Source of the DNA: Clostridia bacterium
Lineage (GTDB): Bacteria > Bacillota > Clostridia > Oscillospirales > CAG-272
Direction: 5' to 3'
Assembly (NCBI GenBank): GCA_017450885.1
Contig: JAFSSR010000043.1
Coordinates: forward strand, 1 to 40,436
Length of the DNA: 40,436 nucleotides
Numbering within the stretch: the first letter of the stretch is position 1; every line of letters begins with the position of its first letter. A program made the translations under genes and the position numbers. Shown piece by piece: positions 7,450 to 15,849 of this stretch. Under the pieces are notes generated by a model, which saw nothing but the letters and a program-made list of their open reading frames with translations, was not told where the DNA came from and searched no databases.

Positions 7450-8406
7450 TTACTCCCCGATCAGCGCCGCGCCGATGATGCCGGCGTCGTTGCCCAGCTC
7501 GGCTATGCGGATGGCGGTCTTGATCTCGCGGGATGCGGCGCCGTACTGACGCTCGTCCACTATCTTTGTAAGGGGCTTGAGCAGATAATCGCCCTCGCCG
7601 CAGACTCCTCCGCCGATGCAGAAGACCTCCGGCTGGAATATGTTGACTATGTTGATCATTCCGGTAGCGAGATAGTCGATATACATATCGACCACTTCCT
7701 TACCGGCGCGGTCGCCCTGCTTTGCCGCGTTGAAGGCGGTGCGCGCGGAGGCTTTTTCGATATCGCCCTCCACCATATCCCACATCACGGTGTCTTTGGT
7801 CTCGGCGAGCTTTTCCTTGGTCATCCTGATGAGGCCGGTCGCGGAGGAGTACGCCTCCCAGCAGCCGTCGTTGCCGCAGGTGCAGTGCTTGCCGTTGTGC
7901 TCGATGATCATATGACCGAGCTCGGCGCCCGCGTAGTTGAAGCCGGAATAGAGCTTGCCGTCGATGACTATGCCGCCGCCCAGCCCGGTGCCGAGCGTTA
8001 TCATTATAACGTCGTCCTTGCCCGCGCCAGCGCCGACCTTCGCCTCGGCGAGCGCCGCGGCGTTGGCGTCGTTTTCAAGATAGACCTTCTTCGGGGCGGG
8101 GAGCAGGGAAGCCAGCTTGTCGCAGATGGGGTAGTGGAACATCTTGATATTGTTGCAGTACATGACGACTCCGTGCGCGGGATCGACCGTTCCGGGAGCG
8201 GCTATGCCGACGTACCCGATCTCATCCCACGAAATGCCCGTCCTTTCAACTAGGTCGCGGCAGAGACCCGCCATGTCCTCGATTATGCGGTCGGTCTCGC
8301 GGTGCGCCCCGGTGGGAACCTTGTCTTTGAGGACGATATGCCTCTCCTCGTCGCATATGCCTATGGCGATGTTGGTGCCGCCGAGATCGACTCCTATATA
8401 GTACAT
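7450..8406 (-). CDS. glk: ROK-family glucokinase
   Basis: 318 residues from the chosen start. The N-terminus MYYIGVDLGGTNIAIG is the ROK phosphate-1 motif, LENDANAAALAE carries the catalytic Asp, and GHMIIEHNGKHCTCGNDGCWE holds the His/Cys zinc site (CxCGxxGC) diagnostic of ROK kinases. These phosphorylate glucose, or a related hexose, with ATP. The frame extends 15 codons upstream, but GGAGG sits 9 bases before the ATG at 8406, and the family starts at this MxxIGVDLGG, so the shorter start was chosen. It is divergent from nagA; the promoter lies at 8442-8470. Confidence 0.92.
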   Translation of the reverse strand: MYYIGVDLGGTNIAIGICDEERHIVLKDKVPTGAHRETDRIIEDMAGLCRDLVERTGISWDEIGYVGIAAPGTVDPAHGVVMYCNNIKMFHYPICDKLASLLPAPKKVYLENDANAAALAEAKVGAGAGKDDVIMITLGTGLGGGIVIDGKLYSGFNYAGAELGHMIIEHNGKHCTCGNDGCWEAYSSATGLIRMTKEKLAETKDTVMWDMVEGDIEKASARTAFNAAKQGDRAGKEVVDMYIDYLATGMINIVNIFQPEVFCIGGGVCGEGDYLLKPLTKIVDERQYGAASREIKTAIRIAELGNDAGIIGAALIGE

Positions 8407-8441
8407 TTCGATTACCTCCGGTGTGTTATTTAATATATTAA

Positions 8442-8470
8442 ATTCTATCACATTTTTAACCGGTTGTAAA
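8442..8470 (-). promoter_or_regulatory. Promoter of the glucokinase gene
   Basis: Minus-strand -35 TTTACA (8470-8465), 17-bp spacer, -10 TAGAAT (8447-8442). It lies 36 bases before the chosen start, and the longer ATG at 8451 would fall upstream of the likely transcription start, which supports the shorter start. Confidence 0.65.
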
Positions 8471-8546
8471 GGGGCGAAAGATCGGTCGGTAAGGAAAAAT
8501 CAGAAAATAAAAAGAAAAAACTATAGAAAAATCTTAATTATTTTTC

Positions 8547-8575
8547 TTGTAAAATATCATAAATAGTGTTATACT
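8547..8575 (+). promoter_or_regulatory. Promoter of nagA and the ROK-like gene
   Basis: -35 TTGTAA (8547-8552), 17-bp spacer, -10 TATACT (8570-8575) in a very A+T-rich stretch of the divergent intergenic region. Confidence 0.6.
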
Positions 8576-8608
8576 TAATATGATTTTTCTTTAAAGAAGG
8601 CGATAAAA

Positions 8609-9760
8609 ATGGCGGAAAAAATGAAATTTATAGTAAACGGCAAAATAGTGCTTCCCGACGGTACGGTCGAGGGCAAGGCGCTCGCCTACGGAGAGAAGGT
8701 GTACGGTATAGTCGATCCTTTCGGACTCCCCGAGGGAGCCGAGGTCGTCGACGCGGGCGGGAACTACGTTTCGCCCGGATTTATCGACATGCACATCCAC
8801 GGCTATCTCGGCGCGGATACCTCGGACGGCGATCCCGCGGGGGTGCGGACGATGGCGGAGGGGGTACTCAAAAACGGAGTGACGACATTCCTCCCGACCA
8901 CAATGACCGTCTCCGAGGCGGAGATCAACGCCGCGCTCGACTCGGTGCGCTCCCTCAAAGCCGAAAGCGAGAGCTGGAACGGAGCGCGCATCGCGGGAGT
9001 CAACCTCGAAGGACCCTATATCAACCCGAAAAAGAAGGGCGCTCAGGCGGAGGAGCATATCAAGGCTCCCGACGCCGCGTTTATAAAGAAGAACGCCGAC
9101 ATCATCCGCATAGTCACGATAGCTCCCGAAATGGACGAGAACTGCGCCGCCATACGCGAGATCACGTCTGACACCAACGTGCGCGTCTCGATCGGTCACA
9201 CCGACGCGACATACGAGCAGGCGATCGAGGGCATCGAGGCGGGCGCGACGCACATCACCCACCTTTTCAACGCCCAGACTCCGCTCCATCACCGCAAGCC
9301 GGGCGTCGTCGGCGCCGCGCTGAAATATCCCGTCTCCTGCGAGCTTATCGCCGACACCTTCCACGTCCACCCCGGACTTTTCGGTCTGGTGTACGCGGTC
9401 AAGCGCGACAAGCTGGTGCTGATAACCGACTGCACCCGCGCGGGCGGTATGCCGGACGGCGAGTATTCGCTCGGCGGGCAGAAGACCTTTGTAAAGGGTA
9501 TCCAATGTCTTCTTGAAGACGGCACGATAGCGGGCAGCGTGCTCAAGCTGAACGCCGCCGTCCGAAATCTGCGCGATCACGCGGGCATCACCGTCGCGGA
9601 GGCGGTCGCCTGCGCGACGGTCAACCCCGCGAAGGCGCTGGGTATCGACGGCGAGTGCGGCTCGCTCGAGCCGGGCAAACGCGCCGATATTATAATTTTT
9701 GATGAAAATATTGAAATAAAGAAAGCGATAATCGCAGGAGAGGTCAGATATGAAAATTAA
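8609..9760 (+). CDS. nagA: N-acetylglucosamine-6-phosphate deacetylase
   Basis: 383 residues, the family norm. An amidohydrolase fold is shown by PGFIDMHIHGYLGADTSD (metal His pair), VNLEGPYINPKKKGAQ (metal Glu), SIGHTDATYEQA and THLFNAQTPLHHRKPG (metal His and substrate loop), and ITDCTRAGGMPDG (catalytic Asp). NagA removes acetate from GlcNAc-6-phosphate, a key step in amino-sugar use and cell-wall recycling. No nagB or GlcNAc transporter lies in the window. The next gene overlaps by 11 bases, so the two are probably one operon from the promoter at 8547-8575. Confidence 0.95.
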   Translation: MAEKMKFIVNGKIVLPDGTVEGKALAYGEKVYGIVDPFGLPEGAEVVDAGGNYVSPGFIDMHIHGYLGADTSDGDPAGVRTMAEGVLKNGVTTFLPTTMTVSEAEINAALDSVRSLKAESESWNGARIAGVNLEGPYINPKKKGAQAEEHIKAPDAAFIKKNADIIRIVTIAPEMDENCAAIREITSDTNVRVSIGHTDATYEQAIEGIEAGATHITHLFNAQTPLHHRKPGVVGAALKYPVSCELIADTFHVHPGLFGLVYAVKRDKLVLITDCTRAGGMPDGEYSLGGQKTFVKGIQCLLEDGTIAGSVLKLNAAVRNLRDHAGITVAEAVACATVNPAKALGIDGECGSLEPGKRADIIIFDENIEIKKAIIAGEVRYEN

Positions 9761-11120
9761 AGTCGCAGCCAAACTCGATCCCGGCTATATGCCGATACAT
9801 CTCGCCATGCTCGATTTCGAGCGCCGCGCTGCCGAGGAGGGGAGCGTTTCCGTCGCCGTCGCCGTGGAACGCGGCTCCGACCGCGTCAACGTCGTAAATA
9901 CAGCCGTCTTTGCGAGCGGACACGAGGACGAGAACTTCAACTACGTCGAAAGGCTTATAAAGTCGATGCTCTGGGTCTACGGCGGGTACAAGGTGATATT
10001 CGCCGGTCCGAAAAACGTCTTTGACCGCATCGACGCCGCCTACAAGCCGGACGGACTGCGCTCCTTCGACTATGGATTTATGGCAAAAGTGTTCGAGCAT
10101 CCCTTCGAGTGCGAGTACCGCGAGCTTGCAGATATGCCCGAGACCAAGGGCGCGTCTGCGTCTGTCGGACGCCACCTCGACGGCTGCCGCATCGGCTTCG
10201 ACGCCGGCGGAAGCGACCGCAAGGTCTCCGCGGTCATCGACGGCGAGACGGTATACTCCGAGGAGGTCGTATGGTTCCCCAAGACCTCCAAAGACCCGCA
10301 GTATCAGTACGACGGCATCCTCTCCGCCATGAAGACCGCCGCGTCGCATATGCCGCGCGTCGACGCGATCGGCGTCTCCAGTGCGGGAGTCATCATCAAC
10401 AACCGCCTTATGAGCTCGTCGATCTTTCTCGCGGTCAGCCCGGAGGATTACGAGCGCGTCGCAAAGAACGTATATCTCGACACCGCCCGTGAGATCGGCG
10501 ACGTTCCGGTCGAGGTGGCGAACGACGGCGACGTTACCGCACTCGCAGGAGCCATGGATCTCGGCGACAACAACGTCCTCGGCGTGGCTATGGGCACAAG
10601 CGAGGCGGGCGGCTACGTCGACGGCGACGGCAACGTCACCGGCTGGCTCAACGAGCTCGCCTTCGTACCCGCCGATTATTCAAAGGACGCTATGGTCGAC
10701 GAGTGGTCGGGCGACTACGGCTGCGGAGTGAAGTACTTCTCGCAGGACGCCGTGATCAAGCTCGCGCCCGCCGCGGGAATAGAACTCGATCCCTCGCTCT
10801 CTCCGGCGGAAAAGCTCAAGGTCGTCCAGGGGCTAATGAAAGAGGGGGACAGCCGCGCCGCCGCCATATATGAGACGATCGGCGTCTATTTCGGCTACAC
10901 CATCGCGTTCTACAGCAGATTTTACGATATAAAGCACGTCCTCATAATGGGACGCGTCACCTCCGGAGAGGGCGGACAGCTTGTGCTTGACAACGCGCAG
11001 AAGGTCCTCGACGCCGAATTCCCCGAGCTCGCGGAAAAGATCACGCTCCACATCCCGGACGAGAACAGCCGCCGCGTAGGGCAGTCGGTCGCCGCCGCAA
11101 GTCTGCCGGAGAGAAAGTAA
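9750..11120 (+). CDS. ROK-like ASKHA kinase-fold protein with an extra N-terminal domain
   Basis: 456 residues, about 140 longer than a standard ROK kinase. The first ~145 residues are an unrecognised domain (MKIKVAAKLDPGYMPIHLAM onward). From about residue 150 the ASKHA fold appears: IGFDAGGSDRKVSAVIDG as phosphate-1, GVSSAGVI, ANDGDVTALAGA with the probable catalytic Asp, and VAMGTSEAGGYVDGDG as phosphate-2. The ROK zinc motif CxCGxxGC is absent. An AGGAGAGG site and an 11-base overlap with nagA point to coupled expression, so an amino-sugar or cell-wall-sugar substrate is likely (inference). It could be a kinase or a sugar-binding regulator; no DNA-binding HTH is seen. Confidence 0.75.
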   Translation: MKIKVAAKLDPGYMPIHLAMLDFERRAAEEGSVSVAVAVERGSDRVNVVNTAVFASGHEDENFNYVERLIKSMLWVYGGYKVIFAGPKNVFDRIDAAYKPDGLRSFDYGFMAKVFEHPFECEYRELADMPETKGASASVGRHLDGCRIGFDAGGSDRKVSAVIDGETVYSEEVVWFPKTSKDPQYQYDGILSAMKTAASHMPRVDAIGVSSAGVIINNRLMSSSIFLAVSPEDYERVAKNVYLDTAREIGDVPVEVANDGDVTALAGAMDLGDNNVLGVAMGTSEAGGYVDGDGNVTGWLNELAFVPADYSKDAMVDEWSGDYGCGVKYFSQDAVIKLAPAAGIELDPSLSPAEKLKVVQGLMKEGDSRAAAIYETIGVYFGYTIAFYSRFYDIKHVLIMGRVTSGEGGQLVLDNAQKVLDAEFPELAEKITLHIPDENSRRVGQSVAAASLPERK

Positions 11121-11128
11121 GACGAGGG

Positions 11129-11181
11129 AAAGTACAAAGTTCAAAGTACAAAGTTCAAAGTTCAAAGATCAAAGTTCAAAG
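11129..11181. repeat. 7-bp tandem array (AAAGTTC/AAAGTAC), about 7.5 copies
   Basis: The heptamer AAAGTTC alternates with variants AAAGTAC and AAAGATC from just past the ROK-like stop. A two-copy remnant of the same motif (GTTCAAAGTTC) lies upstream of ccdA near 37410, so the unit recurs in the window. Confidence 0.8.
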
Positions 11182-11186
11182 ACGAG

Positions 11187-11300
11187 TCGCCGGTCGCCGG
11201 CGGGGCGCCGAAGGCGACACATACAAAAAAGCTCCTTCCCCCGCGGCGCAGCCGTGGGGAGGGGGAGCTGTCGCCGTAGGCGACTGAGGGGAGGGGCAAG
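11187..11300. repeat. Palindromic intergenic element with GGGGAGCT-GTCGCC-GGCGAC-TGAGGGG layout
   Basis: A long imperfect hairpin (AGCTCCTTCCCC paired with GGGGAGGGGGAGCT, about 11230-11269) is followed by a perfect GTCGCC-GTA-GGCGAC hairpin (11270-11284) and TGAGGGGAGGGG. Another GTCGCC/GGCGAC pair brackets 11187-11218. Similar GGGGAGCTGTC...GACTGAGGGG elements are, to my knowledge, dispersed in gut Clostridia genomes. No transposase is present. Confidence 0.6.
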
Positions 11301-11315
11301 GCTCGCTTCGCTCGC

Positions 11316-11341
11316 AATTAGGAATTAGGAATTAGGAATTA
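11316..11341. repeat. 7-bp tandem array (AATTAGG), 3.7 copies
   Basis: Three exact AATTAGG units plus AATTA. The period of seven matches the AAAGTTC array 135 bases upstream, but the sequence differs. A GTCGCC-TGC-GGCGAC palindrome follows at about 11345-11360. Confidence 0.75.
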
Positions 11342-11410
11342 ATGTGTCGCCTGCGGCGACGATTATTTGAAAACGTAAGGTGCTGTAACTTCGTTTTCGC
11401 ACCCAAACGC

Positions 11411-11445
11411 TGTCATTGCGAGGAGCGAAGCGACGCGGCAATCCG
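11411..11445. repeat. Dispersed repeat of the TCATTGCGAGGAGCGAAGCG type
   Basis: The stretch runs TCATTGCGAGGAGCGAAGCG then ACGCGGCAATCC, with ATTGC/GCAAT outer arms forming an imperfect hairpin. Elements of this kind are widespread short intergenic repeats in many bacteria. A 12-base inverted match (TCCTCGCAATGA) lies at 40295-40306. Confidence 0.6.
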
Positions 11446-11700
11446 TTTCCCCGCCTTCGAGGTCGTCAAATCCGAACGATGTTCAGCCGCCGCCTTTTCC
11501 TTGGGGGGAGGCGGCGCGGGCGTATACGGTCGCCCGCGACGAATGAGCAGTCCTGAAGATCAAACGATGTCCACTTACAGCGCGGCCTCATCTTCCGAAG
11601 GAAGCCCCGCTCGGTGAAGACGACCTCGTTCCCGTCCTGCGAGCCCCATTTTTCGTCACTTTCCATGTCGTGCTATATCAACTTTTTTTAAAAAAAACTT
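11446..11700. other. Gene-poor stretch with only a doubtful small ORF
   Basis: A 66-codon minus-strand frame (11466-11666) encodes a Trp-, Cys- and Arg-containing peptide with an Arg-rich end (PRKRRRLNIVRI). It has no ribosome-binding site and I do not recognise it. It could be a decayed gene fragment or chance. Nothing else is supported here up to the hisZ promoter. Confidence 0.3.
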
Positions 11701-11711
11701 TAACGCTTTAC

Positions 11712-11740
11712 TTGACTAATGCGATAAAGTGTGCTATAAT
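11712..11740 (+). promoter_or_regulatory. Promoter of the his operon
   Basis: -35 TTGACT (11712-11717), 17-bp spacer, perfect -10 TATAAT (11735-11740). The start codon lies only 41 bases beyond the -10, so there is no room for a T-box leader. A small CCGA-AAAT-TCGG hairpin with a T run (11743-11760) sits at the expected transcript 5' end. Confidence 0.8.
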
Positions 11741-11781
11741 ATCCGAAAATTCGGTTTTTCAATCATTCATCGGAGAAAAAT

Positions 11782-12870
11782 ATGATCTCACAATTCTGCA
11801 AGGATACCGCGGGCGAGCGCGATTTCGGCGCTCTGTACAGGCGCCTCGGCTACAAGCGCTTCCGTATGAGCCGCTTTGAGGAATACTCGCTTTACGCCGA
11901 GAACCGCAGCTTTCTGGTCAGCGACAGGGTGATAACCTTCAACGAGCCGGGCGGGCGCCTCATGGCTCTTCGTCCCGACGTAACGCTCTCCATCGCCAAG
12001 AGCTGCCCCGACGGAGGCGGTATCCAAAAGCTGTATTACAACGAAAACGTCTATCGCGTCGACGAAAGCTCGGGCGAGTTCCGTGAAATCATGCAGTCGG
12101 GGCTCGAATGTATGGGCGACGTTGACGTCTATTCGGTCTGCGAGGTGCTGATGCTCGCCGCCCGCAGTCTCGATATGATATCCGCCGACCGGGTGCTCGA
12201 CATTTCGGATATCAGCATCCTCGGCGCGGTCCTCGACGACGCGGGGCTCCGTGACGGCGCGCGCAAGCAGGCGCTTGGGCTTTTCGAGGCAAAGAACGCG
12301 CACGGACTGCGCGCTCTTTACGCTTCCTGCGGAGCCGATCCCGAAAAGGCCGAGCTCGCCTGCGAGATCTCCCAGATGTACGGGAAACCCGACGCGCTCA
12401 TCCCGCGTCTCAAAGAGATACTTCCCGCCGCGGCGCTCCCCGCGCTCGGCGAGCTCGAAGAGATAAACGCCCTGCTCTCGGAGATGGGAGTGGGCGGCGT
12501 GATGCTCGATTTTTCAATCGTCAACGATATGCACTACTACAACGGGCTGACCTTCCGCGGCTTCGTCTCCGGCTCTCCCCGTGCCGTACTTTCGGGCGGT
12601 CGGTACGACAACCTCATGTCCCGGCTCGGCAAAAACGCCAAAGCCATCGGCTTTGCCGTCTACCTCGACGCTATCGAAAGCATCGGCCGTGCGCCCGAAT
12701 GGGACGTCGACGTTAAGCTGGTCTACGACGGCTCCGTTACTCCCGCGCAGCTCATCGCCCGCGTCAGGGAGCTCACCGACGAGGGCAAGAGCGTCCGCGC
12801 GGTAAAGGGCAACGCCGGGGAAATACGCGCAAGGGAGACAGAATATCTCGGAAAGGGAGCGGCAGAATGA
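11782..12870 (+). CDS. hisZ: ATP phosphoribosyltransferase regulatory subunit HisZ
   Basis: 362 residues, a histidyl-tRNA synthetase-like catalytic domain without the anticodon-binding domain. It keeps class II motif 2 (FREIMQSGLECMG) and a motif 3-like end (SGGRYDNLMSRLGK then AIGFAVYLD). HisZ lacks aminoacylation activity and forms a hetero-octamer with the short HisG, conferring activity and histidine feedback. The adjacent hisG is indeed the short form lacking a C-terminal regulatory domain, which confirms the call. It is the first gene of the operon, with GGAG before the ATG, and it overlaps hisG by ATGA. Confidence 0.93.
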   Translation: MISQFCKDTAGERDFGALYRRLGYKRFRMSRFEEYSLYAENRSFLVSDRVITFNEPGGRLMALRPDVTLSIAKSCPDGGGIQKLYYNENVYRVDESSGEFREIMQSGLECMGDVDVYSVCEVLMLAARSLDMISADRVLDISDISILGAVLDDAGLRDGARKQALGLFEAKNAHGLRALYASCGADPEKAELACEISQMYGKPDALIPRLKEILPAAALPALGELEEINALLSEMGVGGVMLDFSIVNDMHYYNGLTFRGFVSGSPRAVLSGGRYDNLMSRLGKNAKAIGFAVYLDAIESIGRAPEWDVDVKLVYDGSVTPAQLIARVRELTDEGKSVRAVKGNAGEIRARETEYLGKGAAE

Positions 12871-13505
12871 AGGACGAGCTTATCAATATCGCGCTTCCCA
12901 AGGGGAGACTGGGCGAAAAGGTTTACGATATATTCGAAAAAGCCGGTTACGGCTGCCCCTCGATCCGCGAGAACAACCGCAAGCTGACCTTCGAGGATCA
13001 CGAGAGCGGCGTCCGTTATTTCTGGGTCAAGCCCTCCGACGTCGCGGTATACGTCGAGCGCGGAGCGGCGGACGTGGGCGTGGCGGGAAGCGACATCCTC
13101 GCCGAATACGGCCCGGACGTTTACGAGCTCTGCGACCTCGGGATAGGGAAATGCAGGATGTGCGTCGCCGGAAAGAAGGATCGCGGCGACGACACGTCGC
13201 GGGCTCTTCGGGTGGCGACAAAGTTCCCTGAATGCGCCAAGCGGTTTTATATGAAAAAGGGCCGCGAGATAGACATAATCCGTCTCAACGGCTCGATAGA
13301 GATAGCCCCGATCCTCGGTATGTCCGACGTCATAGTCGATATAGTCGAGACGGGAAAGACGCTCGCCGAGAACGATCTCGTCGTTTACGAGGAGATATTC
13401 CCGATAAGCGCGCGGCTGATAGCCAACAAGGTCAGCCACAAGTTCAAGAACGAAAGCATCAGCGCGCTTGCGGCGGGTGTGGAAAGGGTGTGTGCGGAAA
13501 AATGA
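12867..13505 (+). CDS. hisG: ATP phosphoribosyltransferase, short (HisZ-dependent) form
   Basis: 212 residues, matching the short HisG class. IALPKGRLGEKVYDIFEKAG opens the protein, GAADVGVAGSDILAE forms part of the catalytic domain, and DIIRLNGSIEIAP with SDVIVDIVETGKTL covers the PRPP-binding region. It catalyses the first step of histidine synthesis, ATP plus PRPP to phosphoribosyl-ATP, in complex with HisZ. Both ends overlap neighbouring genes by ATGA, giving tight translational coupling. Confidence 0.96.
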   Translation: MKDELINIALPKGRLGEKVYDIFEKAGYGCPSIRENNRKLTFEDHESGVRYFWVKPSDVAVYVERGAADVGVAGSDILAEYGPDVYELCDLGIGKCRMCVAGKKDRGDDTSRALRVATKFPECAKRFYMKKGREIDIIRLNGSIEIAPILGMSDVIVDIVETGKTLAENDLVVYEEIFPISARLIANKVSHKFKNESISALAAGVERVCAEK

Positions 13506-14782
13506 TAAAGATCCTTGACGCTTCGGCGCTCCCGGTCGAAAAGATACTCGAACGCTCCGACGCGACCTTCGACGTATCGGGGGCGGTCGCCGGCATCATC
13601 TCCGAGGTCAGATCGAGAGGCGACGCGGCGGTGAGAGAGTTTACCGCCCGTTTCGACAAGGCGGAGCTCGACTCTTTCGAGCTGACAGCCGATGAGTACG
13701 AAGAAGGCGCGAAGAACGCCGATTCCCGGCTCGTCGATGTAATGGAGCGCGCAGCCGCCAACATCCGCGAGTACCACGCGGCGCAGGTCCGTCACACCCG
13801 CGTGACCCGCGAGCGGGACGGGATAGTCATCGGTCAGCGCGTCATGGGCCTTTCCCGGGTCGCTCTCTACATACCCGGCGGGACCGCGCGTTATCCATCG
13901 TCGGTGCTTATGAACGCCATCCCCGCAAAGCTCGCGGGAGTAGGCGAGATAATAATGACCACCCCTCCGTCCAAGGACGGGACGGTCCCGTCCTCGATAC
14001 TTGCCGCCGCGAAGATCGCGGGAGTTGACCGCATCTTCAAACTGGGCGGCGCCCAGGCGGTAGCCGCTTTCGCATACGGAACGGAGAGCGTGCCGCGCGC
14101 CGACAAGATCGTCGGTCCGGGCAACGCCTACGTCGCCGAGGCGAAGAGGCAGGTTTATGGGATAGTCTCGATAGATATGATCGCCGGGCCGAGCGAGATA
14201 CTCGTCGTCTCTGACGGAAAGAACGATCCGCGCGTGTTGGCGGCGGATATGCTCTCCCAGGCGGAGCACGACAAGAACGCCTCTGCAGTGCTGATCACGG
14301 TCACCCGCGAGGAGGCGGAGGCGGTCTCAACCGAGCTCGAAAGGCAGATCCCGCTTCTTCCGCGCGAGGAGATCGCCCGCGCGTCTATAGAAAATAACGG
14401 CAAGATCATCATTACCGAAAGTATCGCGCAGGCGGTGGATATATCAAATCAGCTCGCGCCGGAGCATCTTGAACTCGCGGTCGGAGAGCCGTTCCTGCTC
14501 CTCCTGTCGGTCAAAAACGCGGGATCGGTATTTATGGGACGCAACTGTCCCGAGCCGCTTGGCGACTATTTCGCGGGGACCAACCACGTCCTCCCGACCG
14601 GAGGTACGGCGAGATTTTCAAGTCCGCTCTCGATCGACGATTTTGTCAAAAAGTCTTCGTTTACATACTACACCGCCGACGCGCTGGCTAAAGAATGCGA
14701 CGATATCGCGTATTTTGCGCGCGCCGAGGGGCTTGAAGCTCACGCGAGATCCGTGATCTCCCGGAAGGGGGAGGACAAATGA
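13502..14782 (+). CDS. hisD: Histidinol dehydrogenase
   Basis: 426 residues from the start MIKILDASALPVEKILERSD. The open frame extends 90 codons upstream, but that stretch lies within hisG, and the ATGA overlap at 13502 with the family-typical N-terminus decides the start. Zinc ligands appear in SQAEHDKNAS (Gln, His), PEPLGDYFAG (Asp) and GLEAHARS (His); GPGNAYVAEAKRQVYG and AGPSEILVVSDG are NAD- and substrate-site motifs. HisD oxidises histidinol to histidine in two NAD-dependent steps. It ends in an ATGA overlap with hisC. Confidence 0.96.
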   Translation: MIKILDASALPVEKILERSDATFDVSGAVAGIISEVRSRGDAAVREFTARFDKAELDSFELTADEYEEGAKNADSRLVDVMERAAANIREYHAAQVRHTRVTRERDGIVIGQRVMGLSRVALYIPGGTARYPSSVLMNAIPAKLAGVGEIIMTTPPSKDGTVPSSILAAAKIAGVDRIFKLGGAQAVAAFAYGTESVPRADKIVGPGNAYVAEAKRQVYGIVSIDMIAGPSEILVVSDGKNDPRVLAADMLSQAEHDKNASAVLITVTREEAEAVSTELERQIPLLPREEIARASIENNGKIIITESIAQAVDISNQLAPEHLELAVGEPFLLLLSVKNAGSVFMGRNCPEPLGDYFAGTNHVLPTGGTARFSSPLSIDDFVKKSSFTYYTADALAKECDDIAYFARAEGLEAHARSVISRKGEDK

Positions 14783-15849
14783 GCCGTTTCCTTATCGAAC
14801 GTCTCCGCCCGCTTGAGGAGTACGTTCCGGGCGAGCAGCCCCGTGATAAAAAGTACGTTAAGCTCAACACCAACGAGTCGCCCTACCCGCCGTCCCCGTC
14901 GGTCATCGCCGCGATCAACGCCGAAAGCGCCGCCGACCTTCGCCTCTATTCGGACCCGACCGGGCTCCGCTTGAAAAAGGCGCTCGCGGGATATTACGGC
15001 GTGGGAGCCGAGAACGTATTCGTGTGCAACGGCTCCGACGAGGCGCTGTCGTTCTTTTTCGCCGCCTTCTGCGGAACCGACGTACCGATCAACTGCCCCG
15101 AGATAAGCTACGGCTTTTATCCGGTGTTCGCGCAGTACTACGGCACGCCTTATAACGCCGTACCGATGGAGGACGATCTGTCGGTCGATCACCGCCGCTT
15201 CCTCGGCGTGAAAGGGCATATAATGATCGCCAACCCCAACGCCCCGACCGGTATAGCTCTCTCTCCCGACGAGATAAAGGAGATACTTGAAAGCGATCCG
15301 GACCGGCTGGTCTGCGTCGATGAGGCGTACGTCGATTTCGGCGCGCAGACGGCGCTTCCGCTGCTTGCCGACCATCCCAATCTCGTAGTGGTCCGCACCT
15401 ATTCCAAATCGCGCTCGATGGCCGGCGCAAGGCTTGGCTTCGCCTTCGCCGCGCCGGAGATCATCGCAGATCTCGAAAAGATCAAGTATTCGACCAATCC
15501 GTATAACGTCAACCGCCTGACTCAGTCGGCGGGAGAGGCGGCGCTCCTCGACGGAGAATACTACCGTGAAAACTGCCGCGCCATCATCCGCGACCGCGAG
15601 TTTACCGTCTCCGAACTGAAAAAGCTGGGCGGAGTGCTGACTCCGTCGACGGCAAACTTTATCTTTGTCAGATTTCCCGGAAAGGACGGGGGCGAGATAT
15701 ATCACGCGCTCAAGGAGCGCGGCGTGCTCGTCCGCCACTTCGGGCTGGAAAGGATAAAAGACTATCTTCGCATAACGATAGGAACGCGCGAGGAGTGCGC
15801 CGTCCTTATCGCCGAGCTGAAAAACATACTGGGAGGCAAAAATGAATAG
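14779..15849 (+). CDS. hisC: Histidinol-phosphate aminotransferase
   Basis: 356 residues, a fold-type I PLP enzyme. KLNTNESPYPPSPSV is the typical HisC N-terminus, NPNAPTG and DEAYVDFG hold the cofactor-binding Asn and Asp, and RTYSKSRSMAGARLGF carries the Schiff-base Lys. It converts imidazole-acetol phosphate plus glutamate to histidinol phosphate. The hisD stop overlaps by ATGA, and hisB begins 8 bases before the hisC stop. Aromatic aminotransferase activity cannot be excluded by sequence alone, but its place inside the his operon is decisive. Confidence 0.95.
   Translation: MSRFLIERLRPLEEYVPGEQPRDKKYVKLNTNESPYPPSPSVIAAINAESAADLRLYSDPTGLRLKKALAGYYGVGAENVFVCNGSDEALSFFFAAFCGTDVPINCPEISYGFYPVFAQYYGTPYNAVPMEDDLSVDHRRFLGVKGHIMIANPNAPTGIALSPDEIKEILESDPDRLVCVDEAYVDFGAQTALPLLADHPNLVVVRTYSKSRSMAGARLGFAFAAPEIIADLEKIKYSTNPYNVNRLTQSAGEAALLDGEYYRENCRAIIRDREFTVSELKKLGGVLTPSTANFIFVRFPGKDGGEIYHALKERGVLVRHFGLERIKDYLRITIGTREECAVLIAELKNILGGKNE

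Noticed and set aside
11466-11666. 66-codon minus-strand ORF as a firm gene
   Set aside because: No ribosome-binding site, no family match by eye, and it lies in a repeat-rich gap; kept only as a low-confidence note.
11718-11781. T-box or other riboswitch upstream of hisZ
   Set aside because: Only about 41 bases separate the -10 from the start codon, too short for a T-box; no specifier or antiterminator structure is seen.
13232-13501. 90-codon N-terminal extension of hisD
   Set aside because: It lies wholly inside hisG in another frame and reads as Arg-rich nonsense; the ATGA overlap gives the family-typical start at 13502.
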